Notes: generated from the sequence alone by a model not told the origin. Shown: positions 1-5,626, numbered from the stretch's first letter. The stretch is 8,117 nt of DNA from Desulfobacteraceae bacterium (GCA_011048855.1 DSCZ01000286.1:1-8117), one strand, 5' to 3'. A program made the numbers and translations.

Positions 1-3
1 CAT

Positions 4-62
4 GGGCTGTGGAAATGTGCAAACCCCTTACGGGGTTCTCACATTACCACAAGCCCTTTTTT
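4..62 (+). terminator. Long imperfect hairpin with T-tract, probable intrinsic terminator
   Basis: The arms pair in blocks: GGGCT (4-8) with AGCCC (52-56), GTGG (9-12) with CCAC (47-50), AATGTG (14-19) with CACATT (40-45) and AACCCC (22-27) with GGGGTT (32-37), closing on a 4-nt loop. Six T residues (57-62) follow at once. It would end transcription entering from the left, presumably from the insertion sequence's own genes, before reaching the host gene beyond its end. The long hairpin could also act as a DNA structure for the element. Confidence 0.7.
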
Positions 63-72
63 ATACCCCAAA

Positions 73-118
73 CTCGTAAAGGTATGTGCCGCTAAACCTC
101 GTAAACATACATGCCGCT
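73..118. repeat. Two tandem 21-bp repeats inside the IS end
   Basis: The copies at 73-93 and 98-118 both start CTCGTAAA and end TGCCGCT on the plus strand, differ at four inner positions, and are separated by AAAC. Their spacing (25 bp from start to start) and closeness to the element boundary fit transposase-binding repeats. Confidence 0.7.
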
Positions 119-123
119 TGACA

Positions 124-411
124 TATTCAATCCTATGCAAGATTTTAAGAAAGATGAACAGGCCAGAGCAGGCATTAAGTGAAACAGAACATATAAGGGG
201 GAGGGCTAGAAACGACGCGGTCCTGACTTGCCGGGCGGCTGCCATGTGTGATTTGGGTATGTATGTAAAGGCAAGGAGAGAGATCGCGCCAGTGTGTGAT
301 CGGAATCGATCAGAATCGAAAAGCTTTGCGTCTTTGGTAGTCAGACGTATTAGAAAAGAAGCACCGCATGTCTATGGGGAGGATGAACTCCGGGATTGTG
401 ATGATTCTTGA
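124..411 (+). pseudogene. 3' remnant of a tetratricopeptide-repeat protein cut by the IS
   Basis: The frame encodes about 95 residues with TPR character: a helix pair around ILCKILRKMNRPEQALSETE, then RAAAMCDLGMYVKARREI, the usual spacing of the TPR A and B helices, followed by a tail (SLVVRRIRKEAP) common at the end of such proteins. It stops with TGA at 409-411. No proper start exists: the only upstream start-like codon, TTG at 118, lies inside the IS end, and there is no ribosome binding site. I therefore read it as the C-terminal part of a larger TPR protein whose 5' portion was separated by the insertion. A short product started from the IS cannot be excluded. Partner and role are unknown. 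Confidence 0.6.
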
Positions 412-961
412 CCTTTTTTGAGTTCTTGATGAAGAGGCGGATTATCTAGGTCAGGAGAACATTCGCTATTCGTGATTTTCTCTTTCCTGTTTTGACTCTT
501 TTGATGTTATCTTTGCAAAAAGATAGGCGGTCAACGGCAAGTTGATCCTTCCAAAATTCAATGACTTTCCGGAGTTTTCCAAACGGGTCGAGGCATGGCT
601 CAGGTTGAACGCGCCCGTCGCAATTGGAAGAAGGGGGGACGGTGCTGTACAGTATGACAGTGGTGTGATAATTTAGTTATATGCGGCGGACGAGGGTTAC
701 GTTTGAGGGTGACTTCCATCACGGGATGAATTGAATCGTGGTTATGAAGGGCGTCCGATTTTTTAAGGCTATCAATCAAAGCATCTCTTTCTGGAATTGC
801 TTCTCCCTACGGTATTTCTAGGTTTTCCCACTTTCAGGTTAAGCGGCTGCATTTTGTGCCTTGAAGGTAAATTGATTGGGGCAGATCTTTCCGGATCGGT
901 TCATTCACGGAAAAAGAGAGCAATTACTGATTAAGAGATAAATTGCTTCGACATTGTTGTT
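412..961. other. Gene-poor stretch with possible decayed sequence
   Basis: I see no intact gene with a credible start and ribosome binding site in these ~550 bases. One open stretch at 527-676 reads like protein and is listed separately. A weak stem (AGCAATT at 919-925 with AATTGCT at 941-947) lies near the right side. The region looks like intergenic debris between the broken TPR gene and the restriction-like island. Confidence 0.5.
527..676 (+). pseudogene. Possible fragment of an unidentified gene
   Basis: From the stop at 524-526 to the TAG at 674-676 one frame stays open for 49 codons. Its composition is protein-like: NGKLILPKFNDFPEF, then an amphipathic stretch with VEAWLRLNAPVA, then GRRGDGAVQYDSG. 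There is no ATG, and the TTG at 542 lacks a ribosome binding site. It may be the 3' end of a lost gene or chance. I do not recognise the family. Confidence 0.28.
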
Positions 962-985
962 ACTTATAGTCTGTAGACTTATCGC
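962..985 (+). promoter_or_regulatory. C-box operator of the controller protein
   Basis: Two half-operators follow one another: ACTTATAGTC at 962-971 and GACTTATCGC at 976-985, separated by TGTA. This closely matches the C-box of restriction-modification controller proteins, whose known operators (for example Esp1396I and PvuII type) contain repeated GACTTATAGTC-like boxes with a short GTG-containing spacer. In those systems a C-protein dimer on the left box activates, and a second dimer on the right box represses. The position, ending 23 bp before the start codon of a C-like gene, supports the same autoregulation here. Confidence 0.8.
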
Positions 986-992
986 ATGCGCA

Positions 993-1008
993 ACCCGAAT
1001 ATTCGGGT
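993..1008. promoter_or_regulatory. 16-bp perfect palindrome abutting the start codon
   Basis: ACCCGAATATTCGGGT is a perfect inverted repeat ending one base before the ATG at 1009. Its AATATT centre is placed to serve as a -10 element (998-1003), which would put transcription start at or next to the ATG. It could also be a second operator, or a stem limiting translation if the transcript begins upstream. No Shine-Dalgarno sequence is present. Confidence 0.5.
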
Positions 1009-1227
1009 ATGGAAATCAAGCGCCGTTTCGGCAATCGAATACGTGAATTAAGGCTTCAAAAATCGCTTTCTCAAGAAAAACTGGCTTTTCTATCCGGGTT
1101 GCACCGGACCTACATCAGCGATGTGGAGATCGGTAAACGAAACATCTCACTTGAAAACATCTCCCGTCTTGCTTGTGCCTTGGGTATCTCCCTAACCGAG
1201 CTTTTTTCATTCAATGATCCCGCCTGA
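1009..1227 (+). CDS. XRE-family controller (C) protein of a restriction-type system
   Basis: This 72-residue protein is a single helix-turn-helix domain of Cro/C1 type. The segments LSQEKLAFLSGLHRTYISDVE (residues ~20-40) and ISLENISRLACALGIS (~46-61) are those of C proteins from type II restriction-modification systems, and the length is typical of them. It should bind DNA as a dimer at the C-box at 962-985, first activating and then limiting its own gene and the endonuclease behind it. The ATG at 1009 is the only sensible start: no upstream start exists in frame and the family N-terminus (RFGNRIRELR) follows at once. With no ribosome binding site, a leaderless mRNA is likely, as known for several C genes. 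The HNH gene begins 2 bp after its stop. Role in delaying nuclease expression is inferred from operator and order. Confidence 0.88.
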   Translation: MEIKRRFGNRIRELRLQKSLSQEKLAFLSGLHRTYISDVEIGKRNISLENISRLACALGISLTELFSFNDPA

Positions 1228-1229
1228 TC

Positions 1230-2261
1230 ATGCTTCAATTTCAGGTCAACGATCCCACTCTGGAATCCCAATGGCGCGCCATCATATTATTCGGTAAAAA
1301 CTCAGCCACTTACAAGTTCGCCTTTGCGCAGGCGTTGATTGAATTCACTCAGCAAAAAAAGACTGAGGTCACGCTTGCCGAGCTTTCAGAACCTTTTTCC
1401 CGGCATATATGTAACCACCTTAAAAAGAGTGACCGTCAGGGAACGGCTGAACGCAGCAGATTCCTGGATACCTGCCGCAAATTCAACCAGGGCGAAATTT
1501 CCAAAGACAGGCTGCTGAAAGTAACCCAAAGCCTGGGTTTTGTGAACGTGGTGGATGCTTTCCAGGTCGTCAACCGCGATATGATCCCCAACCCTTTCTA
1601 TGAGAAGAATTACCAGGAAGGCGATAAACGCATCATTATTCGTGACGAGCTGTTTAAACTGGCGGAAGGCTTCCAGTTTACCAATCTATCCGGCGAGGCG
1701 GACGCTCGTTGGGACCTGGTGGAGACTGCCTGGAATTTAGACATCAACCCGCGGTTGCTGGAGGTTCAGTTTGATGAAACCCGCAACGAGTTTTTTATTG
1801 AGGAAAACTTTCTAAATCGCAGAGTAAATGTCACTTCCGCCCGCGAGTCATTAAACGGGTACCAGAAGGGCAAATGCTTTTATTGTTACAAGAATATTTC
1901 CATTGTTTCCGGCGATGCTAAGGCCTGTGAGGTGGACCATTTCCTGCCCCATTCGCATGTGCAGAAACATCTTCCTGCAAACATCAATGGTGTATGGAAC
2001 CTGGTGCTGGCCTGCCGGGAATGCAACTGCTTATCTGGAAAAGGTGCGCGGACTCCGGATTTAGATTATTTAGACGCACTCTTTCAGCGCAATGAATTCT
2101 ACATCGATAGCAAGCACCCATTGGCTGAAACCATCGTGAACCAAACTGGACAGAGTAGGGAAAAACGCATGCATTTCCTACAGCGCCATTACAATATCTC
2201 TGTAAACTGCAGTATTCACAAATGGAAGCCGGAATTCCTTTTCTCTACGCGGCCGTTTTAG
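1230..2261 (+). CDS. HNH endonuclease, probable restriction nuclease
   Basis: The 343-residue protein has an uncharacterised N-terminal part (~1-205) containing an ILFGKNSATYKFAFAQAL segment, and a C-terminal HNH nuclease domain (~210-275). Visible motif residues are the zinc pair CFYC (216-219), EVDHF with the catalytic-type D236-H237, NLVLAC with N257, and the second zinc pair C262/C265. It should cut DNA by the beta-beta-alpha-metal mechanism; the N-terminal part may provide target recognition. It starts 2 bp after the controller gene with no ribosome binding site of its own, so translation is probably coupled to it. The 3' end overlaps the opposing methyltransferase gene by 17 bp. By position it is the R gene of a C-R pair. 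Target sequence and dependence on DNA modification cannot be told from sequence. Other HNH roles, such as homing, are less likely given the C-box control. Confidence 0.85.
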   Translation: MLQFQVNDPTLESQWRAIILFGKNSATYKFAFAQALIEFTQQKKTEVTLAELSEPFSRHICNHLKKSDRQGTAERSRFLDTCRKFNQGEISKDRLLKVTQSLGFVNVVDAFQVVNRDMIPNPFYEKNYQEGDKRIIIRDELFKLAEGFQFTNLSGEADARWDLVETAWNLDINPRLLEVQFDETRNEFFIEENFLNRRVNVTSARESLNGYQKGKCFYCYKNISIVSGDAKACEVDHFLPHSHVQKHLPANINGVWNLVLACRECNCLSGKGARTPDLDYLDALFQRNEFYIDSKHPLAETIVNQTGQSREKRMHFLQRHYNISVNCSIHKWKPEFLFSTRPF

Positions 2262-2865
2262 TCAAGTAGATAGTGACCCATTGAATTCCTTGCCTGGACA
2301 TGGCATCCGCGTTTTCCCACAACTGGCTCACAATAAACCCTTTCTGCGTTAGCTGGTCGATATAGGTTTGCCGCATGCGCAAAACCATCAGGCGTCCCTG
2401 GGCATCCCGTTTTTCATCCTTCATGTCTGGACGGCTCTCCGGAATTGAAATCAATAGTTTCCCGGCTGGCTTCAGTAGGTTGGCAATTGCGGTCAAGGAT
2501 GCGCTCAGTTCGTCATCGTCAATATGCATCAAGACCGCAGAGCACAGAACGCCGTCAAAGGAACCGTCCGCAAATCGATGCAGGCCGTCCGGTAGATGGC
2601 CGGCGAAGACTCGCTTTTTTAATTCACTGAATCTTTCCCGAGCTAGGTTGATAAATTGTGGACAAGGATCCACGCCCACAGCATCTATTCCCTGGTTCAG
2701 CAAACGGACCAGATCGCGCCCTGAACCAAAGCCGATTTCCAGGACGTGCTCGTCTTTCTCGAATACTTCATGGAAATATCTGGATACCCCGCCTTCAACC
2801 TCAATGTAGCGGTAAAAGGCGCTCTCTGCATAATGGTAATAATAATTAAAAGTTTCTTTGTCCAT
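2245..2865 (-). CDS. Class I SAM-dependent methyltransferase, substrate unknown
   Basis: A 206-residue Rossmann-fold methyltransferase. Motif I is VLEIGFGSGRD (41-51), the acidic residue that binds the SAM ribose is in GVDPCP (D66), the post-motif strand is FDGVLCSAVLMH (103-114), and LLKPAGKLLISIPE (130-143) is the motif typical of Methyltransf_11/25-like enzymes. There is no (D/N/S)PP(Y/F/W) catalytic motif and no cytosine-C5 PCQ/ENV motifs, so it is not an ordinary DNA methyltransferase. The ATG at 2865 is chosen because the conserved start (MDKETFNYY) begins there; a TTG five codons upstream would extend it. It converges on the HNH nuclease gene with a 17-bp overlap and has its own promoter, which would let it be made independently of the C protein. 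It may act as the protective or modifying partner of the nuclease, or modify another molecule. Confidence 0.82.
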   Translation of the reverse strand: MDKETFNYYYHYAESAFYRYIEVEGGVSRYFHEVFEKDEHVLEIGFGSGRDLVRLLNQGIDAVGVDPCPQFINLARERFSELKKRVFAGHLPDGLHRFADGSFDGVLCSAVLMHIDDDELSASLTAIANLLKPAGKLLISIPESRPDMKDEKRDAQGRLMVLRMRQTYIDQLTQKGFIVSQLWENADAMSRQGIQWVTIYLTKTAA

Positions 2866-2885
2866 TTTCGATTCGACCAAGTAAC

Positions 2886-2913
2886 ATTTTATCAGTTCTT
2901 GACAATTTCACAA
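2886..2913 (-). promoter_or_regulatory. Candidate sigma70 promoter of the methyltransferase
   Basis: On the minus strand TTGTGA (2913-2908) and TAAAAT (2891-2886) are 16 bp apart. Start of transcription would fall around 2878-2880, leaving a leader of about 15 nt before the ATG at 2865, with no clear Shine-Dalgarno sequence. This is a pattern match only. Confidence 0.5.
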
Positions 2914-2915
2914 TT

Positions 2916-3074
2916 CTAGGAAGGCTCATATTGTTGATTTAAGCGCTTGCGTGGAGAATTATAGATGCTGTTGAAAGGGAAGGCCGGGTTAACCTGCCAA
3001 GGGATTTCCTGGATGGACATCTCCGGAAACTTGACCATCGATGGCCTGGGGGCTTTGTACATGCGTGTCCTCAT
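2916..3074 (-). pseudogene. Possible frameshifted 3' part of the gene starting at 3126
   Basis: In another minus-strand frame, ATG 3074 to TAG 2918-2916 encodes 52 residues with a credible protein look: KAPRPSMVKFPEM, SIQEIPWQVNPAFPFNSIY, then a basic end. It has no ribosome binding site, and its frame is closed by a stop at 3092-3090. The simplest reading is that one indel separated it from the well-initiated frame at 3126, giving an original product of about 65-70 residues. It could equally be an unrelated fragment or chance. Confidence 0.3.
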
Positions 3075-3126
3075 GCGTGGCAGATGAAATTATCAAGAAC
3101 CGCCCCACCTTGGTTTTGCGGGCCAT
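2989..3126 (-). CDS. Possible small protein of 45 residues with a strong ribosome binding site
   Basis: An ATG at 3126 on the minus strand is preceded by AAGGAGGAATA, with AGGAGG 8 nt from the start, one of the best ribosome binding sites in the window. The reading frame gives MARKTKVGRFLIIS, then a polar stretch, ending at TAA 2991-2989. I recognise no family. The second half does not look strongly protein-like, whereas the neighbouring frame (2916-3074) does, so a frameshift may have broken a longer gene. If real, it would be expressed away from the 3277 gene, with the palindrome at 3189-3209 upstream. Confidence 0.4.
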   Translation of the reverse strand: MARKTKVGRFLIISSATHEDTHVQSPQAIDGQVSGDVHPGNPLAG

Positions 3127-3188
3127 AACTTATTCCTCCTTATTGTTTGCTCGGCATCAAAGAAGGTTGCTTATGGCCTGCCTCTCAA

Positions 3189-3209
3189 CTTAAGGGCAAT
3201 GCCCTTAAG
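3189..3209. promoter_or_regulatory. 21-bp palindrome between divergent genes, candidate operator
   Basis: CTTAAGGGCA (3189-3198) and TGCCCTTAAG (3200-3209) are perfect inverted 10-bp arms around a single base. It sits 62 bp upstream of the minus-strand ATG at 3126 and 67 bp upstream of the plus-strand ATG at 3277. No T-tract follows on either side, so an operator is more likely than a terminator. The binding protein is unknown. Confidence 0.5.
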
Positions 3210-3276
3210 AACCCAAATACAATTTTCAGAAAGAATGCTACACTACCAAAGAAGGAACAATGAGAGGTAAAAAATC

Positions 3277-3723
3277 ATGAAACAATTCGTCAACATGATA
3301 TTGGTTTTTCTTCTTGGAATCATATCTGGATATGAAATCAGAAAAAGATTATTCACATCACAGATTGTAGCTATGATGGAACCTATGGCTCCATTGGTAT
3401 TAAGAAAGTATTACCCAATCAGAAAGCAAGTAGCAATGAATCACTTCACGAATAGAACGAGACTCGTAGCTATTCAATGTCCTCAATGCAGAAATATTTT
3501 TATTACCAAATTGTTTTGCAAGAAATGTAAAAGAAAAGGATATATTATTGAAAATAAAAAACATGTCACTGAATACGATGTTCCTTCGTGGAAAGGATAC
3601 AAAGTGGCGATTGAAAGCGGACGCTATAAAAACCTTGATATGAAATTCATTGATAGGTTGATGAAAAAAACCATATCAATTTCAGAAGCCGTTAATTCTG
3701 ATGGAGAAGAACAAAATGATTGA
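3277..3723 (+). CDS. Membrane-anchored zinc-ribbon protein of unknown function
   Basis: The 148-residue protein starts with one hydrophobic segment (~5-19, VNMILVFLLGIISGY), followed by a basic turn (RKR) that suggests the rest is cytoplasmic. A zinc ribbon follows: CPQC (68-71) and CKKC (81-84) with a 9-residue loop. The C-terminal ~60 residues are charged and have no recognised domain. A ribosome binding site (GAGAGG) lies 9 nt before the ATG. The gene is strikingly AT-rich next to its neighbours, suggesting transfer. Its end overlaps the next microprotein gene by 8 bp, so the two are probably translated together. I do not recognise the family. A membrane-tethered nucleic-acid or protein-binding role is only a guess from the ribbon. 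Confidence 0.72.
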   Translation: MKQFVNMILVFLLGIISGYEIRKRLFTSQIVAMMEPMAPLVLRKYYPIRKQVAMNHFTNRTRLVAIQCPQCRNIFITKLFCKKCKRKGYIIENKKHVTEYDVPSWKGYKVAIESGRYKNLDMKFIDRLMKKTISISEAVNSDGEEQND

Positions 3724-3823
3724 CTTCATAATTTACATGGGAATATACATAGGTTTAAGCCTGCTTGTTTATGTTGTACTCTCAATATATGAAAAAAAAA
3801 TGTTTAGGGAGAAAAAAAAATGA
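3716..3823 (+). CDS. Membrane microprotein (35 residues), coupled to the 3277 gene
   Basis: ATG at 3716 lies inside the last codons of the preceding gene (8-bp overlap). The product is almost one transmembrane helix: MIDFIIYMGIYIGLSLLVYVVL, here given as residues 1-20 MIDFIIYMGIYIGLSLLVYV plus VL, followed by a short, strongly basic tail ending in three lysines, which by the positive-inside rule faces the cytoplasm. Start and stop overlaps on both sides (8 bp upstream, ATGA downstream) argue that it is truly translated as part of one unit. The AGAAGAACAA stretch before the ATG is at best a weak ribosome binding site. No family is recognised. Confidence 0.5.
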   Translation: MIDFIIYMGIYIGLSLLVYVVLSIYEKKMFREKKK

Positions 3824-3903
3824 AAGGGAAAACGCTGGTTTCAGTTGCTTTAATCATCACCTTGATATACTTGTATCAGCTTCCTATTTATTTCGCCTTG
3901 TAA
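3820..3903 (+). CDS. Membrane microprotein (27 residues), ATGA-coupled
   Basis: The start codon overlaps the stop of the preceding microprotein gene in an ATGA, a standard arrangement for coupled translation, with GGGAGAAAAAAAA before it acting as a possible ribosome binding site. The product begins MKGK and then has one hydrophobic span (TLVSVALIITLIYLYQLPIY), so a single-pass membrane peptide, N-terminus basic. It resembles small hydrophobic peptides found with membrane complexes or type I toxins, but no family can be named. The low base complexity around it lowers confidence. Confidence 0.45.
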   Translation: MKGKTLVSVALIITLIYLYQLPIYFAL

Positions 3904-3995
3904 ACGCTCACAAGAACGCACAAGCATCTTTGGATGTATCACAATATATAGTACAGAAGAAGAACAAGGAGATCGGCGAGCCTTGGAAAGAATGT

Positions 3996-4030
3996 GAAGA
4001 CTGCGGCCAGGTCTTTCATTATGACATTTT
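3996..4030 (+). repeat. REP-like repeat, copy A (solo)
   Basis: GAAGACTGCGGCCAGGTCTT followed by TCATTATGACATTTT matches the three copies at the right end of the window. It stands alone between the microprotein genes and the glycohydrolase gene, in the same orientation as the others, and marks a junction between AT-rich and GC-rich DNA. Confidence 0.7.
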
Positions 4031-4105
4031 TCATCTTTGTCTAATCCAAATCAGGAATTCTCTGATTGTGATATATTTTGTTTGTGGAAGTTTTTGGAGT
4101 GGAGA

Positions 4106-5062
4106 ATGGCTGTGTCGATTGATAAGGATAGGGGGGTGGTAAGTCGGGCGCGGGGGTGTCTGGTTGGGCAGTTGGCGGGGGACGCGCTGGGCAGCCTGGT
4201 TGAGTTTCAGTCGCCGGAAAAGATCCGCAGCCGGTATCCCGATGGCGTGCGGGAGCTGGCCGACGGCGGGACGTGGAATACTCTTGCGGGCCAGCCTACT
4301 GATGATTCCGAGATGGCGCTGCTGCTGGCACGCATGCTGGTAAAGACAGGAGTCTATGATCCGGAGGCGGCACTAAAGGAATACCAATACTGGTTGCGTT
4401 CGGATCCTTTCGATTGTGGCAACACCATCTACGCGGGGCTGACGGGGAATCCCAATCCCGACAGCCAGGCCAACGGCGCCATGATGCGTATCAGCCCACT
4501 GGGGATTTTCGGGGCCAACTACAAATTAGAGCAGGTGGCGGAATGGGCCATGCGGGACGCGGCGCTGACCCATCTTCACGTGATCTGCCGGCAGGCGAAC
4601 GCGCTGTTTGCCATGGGCATTGCCCATGCTATCTCTTGCGGTTGCGGGGGCAGGGAGCTGTACCGGAGCATCCGGCAGTGGGCAAAGGAGATGCCCGTGG
4701 AATCCGCGTTAATGGCAATCATCGAAAAAGCGGCGGAAGCACCGCCGCAGGACTTTGTCCGCCGGCAGGGCTGGGTGCTGATCGCGTTTCAGAACGCCCT
4801 GTACCAGCTGTTGCATGCTGAAACAATGGAAGCGGGCATTGTTGATACGGTGATGCGCGGCGGCGATACGGATACAAATGCCGCCATCTGCGGGGCCCTG
4901 CTGGGGGCCGTTCACGGCCTGGAGGCCGTTCCGGACCAATGGCTCAATGCCCTGCAAAACTGCCGGCCCCAAGAGGGAACCCCCCGGGTTCATCAACCCC
5001 GACCCCAATGCTTCTGGCCTGTGGATGCCCTGGAGTTGGCGGGAAAGTTGGTAAGAGGGTAG
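4106..5062 (+). CDS. ADP-ribosylglycohydrolase (DraG family)
   Basis: The 318-residue protein has the three hallmark metal-binding motifs of the family: GDALG (25-29), TDDSEMAL (65-72) and GGDTDTN (252-258), with NGAMMR (123-128) and a TH motif (155-156) between them. Such enzymes are all-helical, hold two magnesium or manganese ions with these aspartates and threonines, and remove ADP-ribose from proteins or other targets in the cytoplasm. The ATG at 4106 is preferred over the in-frame ATG at 4037 because GGAG lies 6 nt upstream and the conserved domain starts soon after. The length is normal, and all metal ligands I can identify are present, so it should be active. It ends 12 bp from the end of the opposing TPR gene. 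No ADP-ribosyltransferase is recognisable here, so its substrate is unknown; it may oppose a toxin or defence ADP-ribosylation encoded nearby. Confidence 0.92.
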   Translation: MAVSIDKDRGVVSRARGCLVGQLAGDALGSLVEFQSPEKIRSRYPDGVRELADGGTWNTLAGQPTDDSEMALLLARMLVKTGVYDPEAALKEYQYWLRSDPFDCGNTIYAGLTGNPNPDSQANGAMMRISPLGIFGANYKLEQVAEWAMRDAALTHLHVICRQANALFAMGIAHAISCGCGGRELYRSIRQWAKEMPVESALMAIIEKAAEAPPQDFVRRQGWVLIAFQNALYQLLHAETMEAGIVDTVMRGGDTDTNAAICGALLGAVHGLEAVPDQWLNALQNCRPQEGTPRVHQPRPQCFWPVDALELAGKLVRG

Positions 5063-5074
5063 GGCTTTGTTTTA

Positions 5075-5626
5075 TCATGTGGCAAGATGTTTTCGGCATT
5101 CCTCTATGCCCTGGGTGCATTCTTCTTCATCAAAAAAGTCATCGAACAGGTGTATCTTCATGGCACGCTCATAGCATGTCAACGCTTCCCGGTACCTTTT
5201 ATGACGCACCAACAAACTCCCCCGGCTCAGCCAGCCAAAGGAATATCGGGGGTAGAGTTCCGTGATCACCCGGTGACATTCCAGTTGTTTTTCGATAAGC
5301 CCCAATTTTTCAAAGATATCGGCTTTTTCATTCCAGACGTCCCGCGAGTTGTAATGGCTCCCGGCGCCTTTCCAATGCGGTTCGTCGCAAGATTCGGGCC
5401 GCCATTCCGATTCGTCTTCTGAGCTAGGGGCCGGACGGGTCGGGACGTCGGGTGTTCTGGGTACCAGTTCCAGTGAGCGGTTAATGCTTGCCAGCGCTTC
5501 TTCAAATCGATCCAGGCGCCCCAGCATAACGCCGCGCTTGAACCAGGCATAGGCGTCATCAGGGTTCTTTTCAAGCGCCTCTTCATGCATCTGCAGCCAG
5601 CATTTTATAGTAGTTATATCACGCAT
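5075..5626 (-). CDS. Tetratricopeptide-repeat protein
   Basis: The 183-residue soluble protein carries TPR units at about 24-57 (DAYAWFKRGVMLGRLDRFEE), 95-126 and 129-160 (FGWLSRGSLLVRHKRYREAL). Between the first and second is a Pro-, Ser- and acid-rich, probably disordered linker (57-93). TPR arrays bind partner proteins, so it is likely an adaptor. The start is set by AGGAGGG five bases before ATG 5626. It is the last gene of the minus-strand operon with the XRE regulator and the 338-residue protein, 61 bp downstream of the latter. Its 3' end converges on the glycohydrolase gene with only 12 bp between. There is no signal peptide. Another TPR gene was broken at the left edge of the window, but the two need not be related. 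Confidence 0.8.
   Translation of the reverse strand: MRDITTIKCWLQMHEEALEKNPDDAYAWFKRGVMLGRLDRFEEALASINRSLELVPRTPDVPTRPAPSSEDESEWRPESCDEPHWKGAGSHYNSRDVWNEKADIFEKLGLIEKQLECHRVITELYPRYSFGWLSRGSLLVRHKRYREALTCYERAMKIHLFDDFFDEEECTQGIEECRKHLAT

Larger units (their letters stand above)
1..123. mobile_element. Terminal end of an insertion sequence, probably IS21 family
   Basis: The segment has the build of an IS21-type end. Read on the minus strand from 123 inward it begins TGTCAAGCGGC, followed by two imperfect 21-bp direct repeats (at 98-118 and 73-93, identical at 17 of 21 positions, both containing AGCGGCA and TTTACGAG) separated by 4 bp. Multiple internal repeats near the ends and a 5'-TG...CA-3' outer boundary are known for the IS21 family, where they bind the transposase. 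Further inside is a strong hairpin terminator. The body with the transposase genes would lie to the left, outside the window. Position 123 is taken as the outer edge because the TPR coding frame resumes directly after it. Family assignment is inference; IS481-like elements share the TG/CA ends. Confidence 0.62.

Noticed and set aside
2375..2809. Open frame of 144 codons on the plus strand
   Set aside because: It lies fully antisense to the methyltransferase, whose motifs are clear, and its own translation is rich in Arg and Ser with no recognisable domain.
2245..2865. DNA methyltransferase of a classical R-M system
   Set aside because: The SAM-binding motif is present, but neither an (N/D/S)PP(Y/F/W) motif nor cytosine C5 motifs can be found, so the substrate is left open.
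4037..4105. Upstream ATG extending the ADP-ribosylglycohydrolase by 23 residues
   Set aside because: It has no ribosome binding site, while ATG 4106 has GGAG at good distance and gives the usual family N-terminus.
3765..4142. Open frame of 125 codons crossing the microprotein genes
   Set aside because: It runs through the REP copy A and the glycohydrolase start, has no ribosome binding site, and conflicts with the coupled frames at 3716 and 3820.
4106..5062. DarG-type antitoxin of a DarTG pair
   Set aside because: The protein has DraG motifs rather than a macrodomain, and no DarT-like ADP-ribosyltransferase is recognisable in the window.
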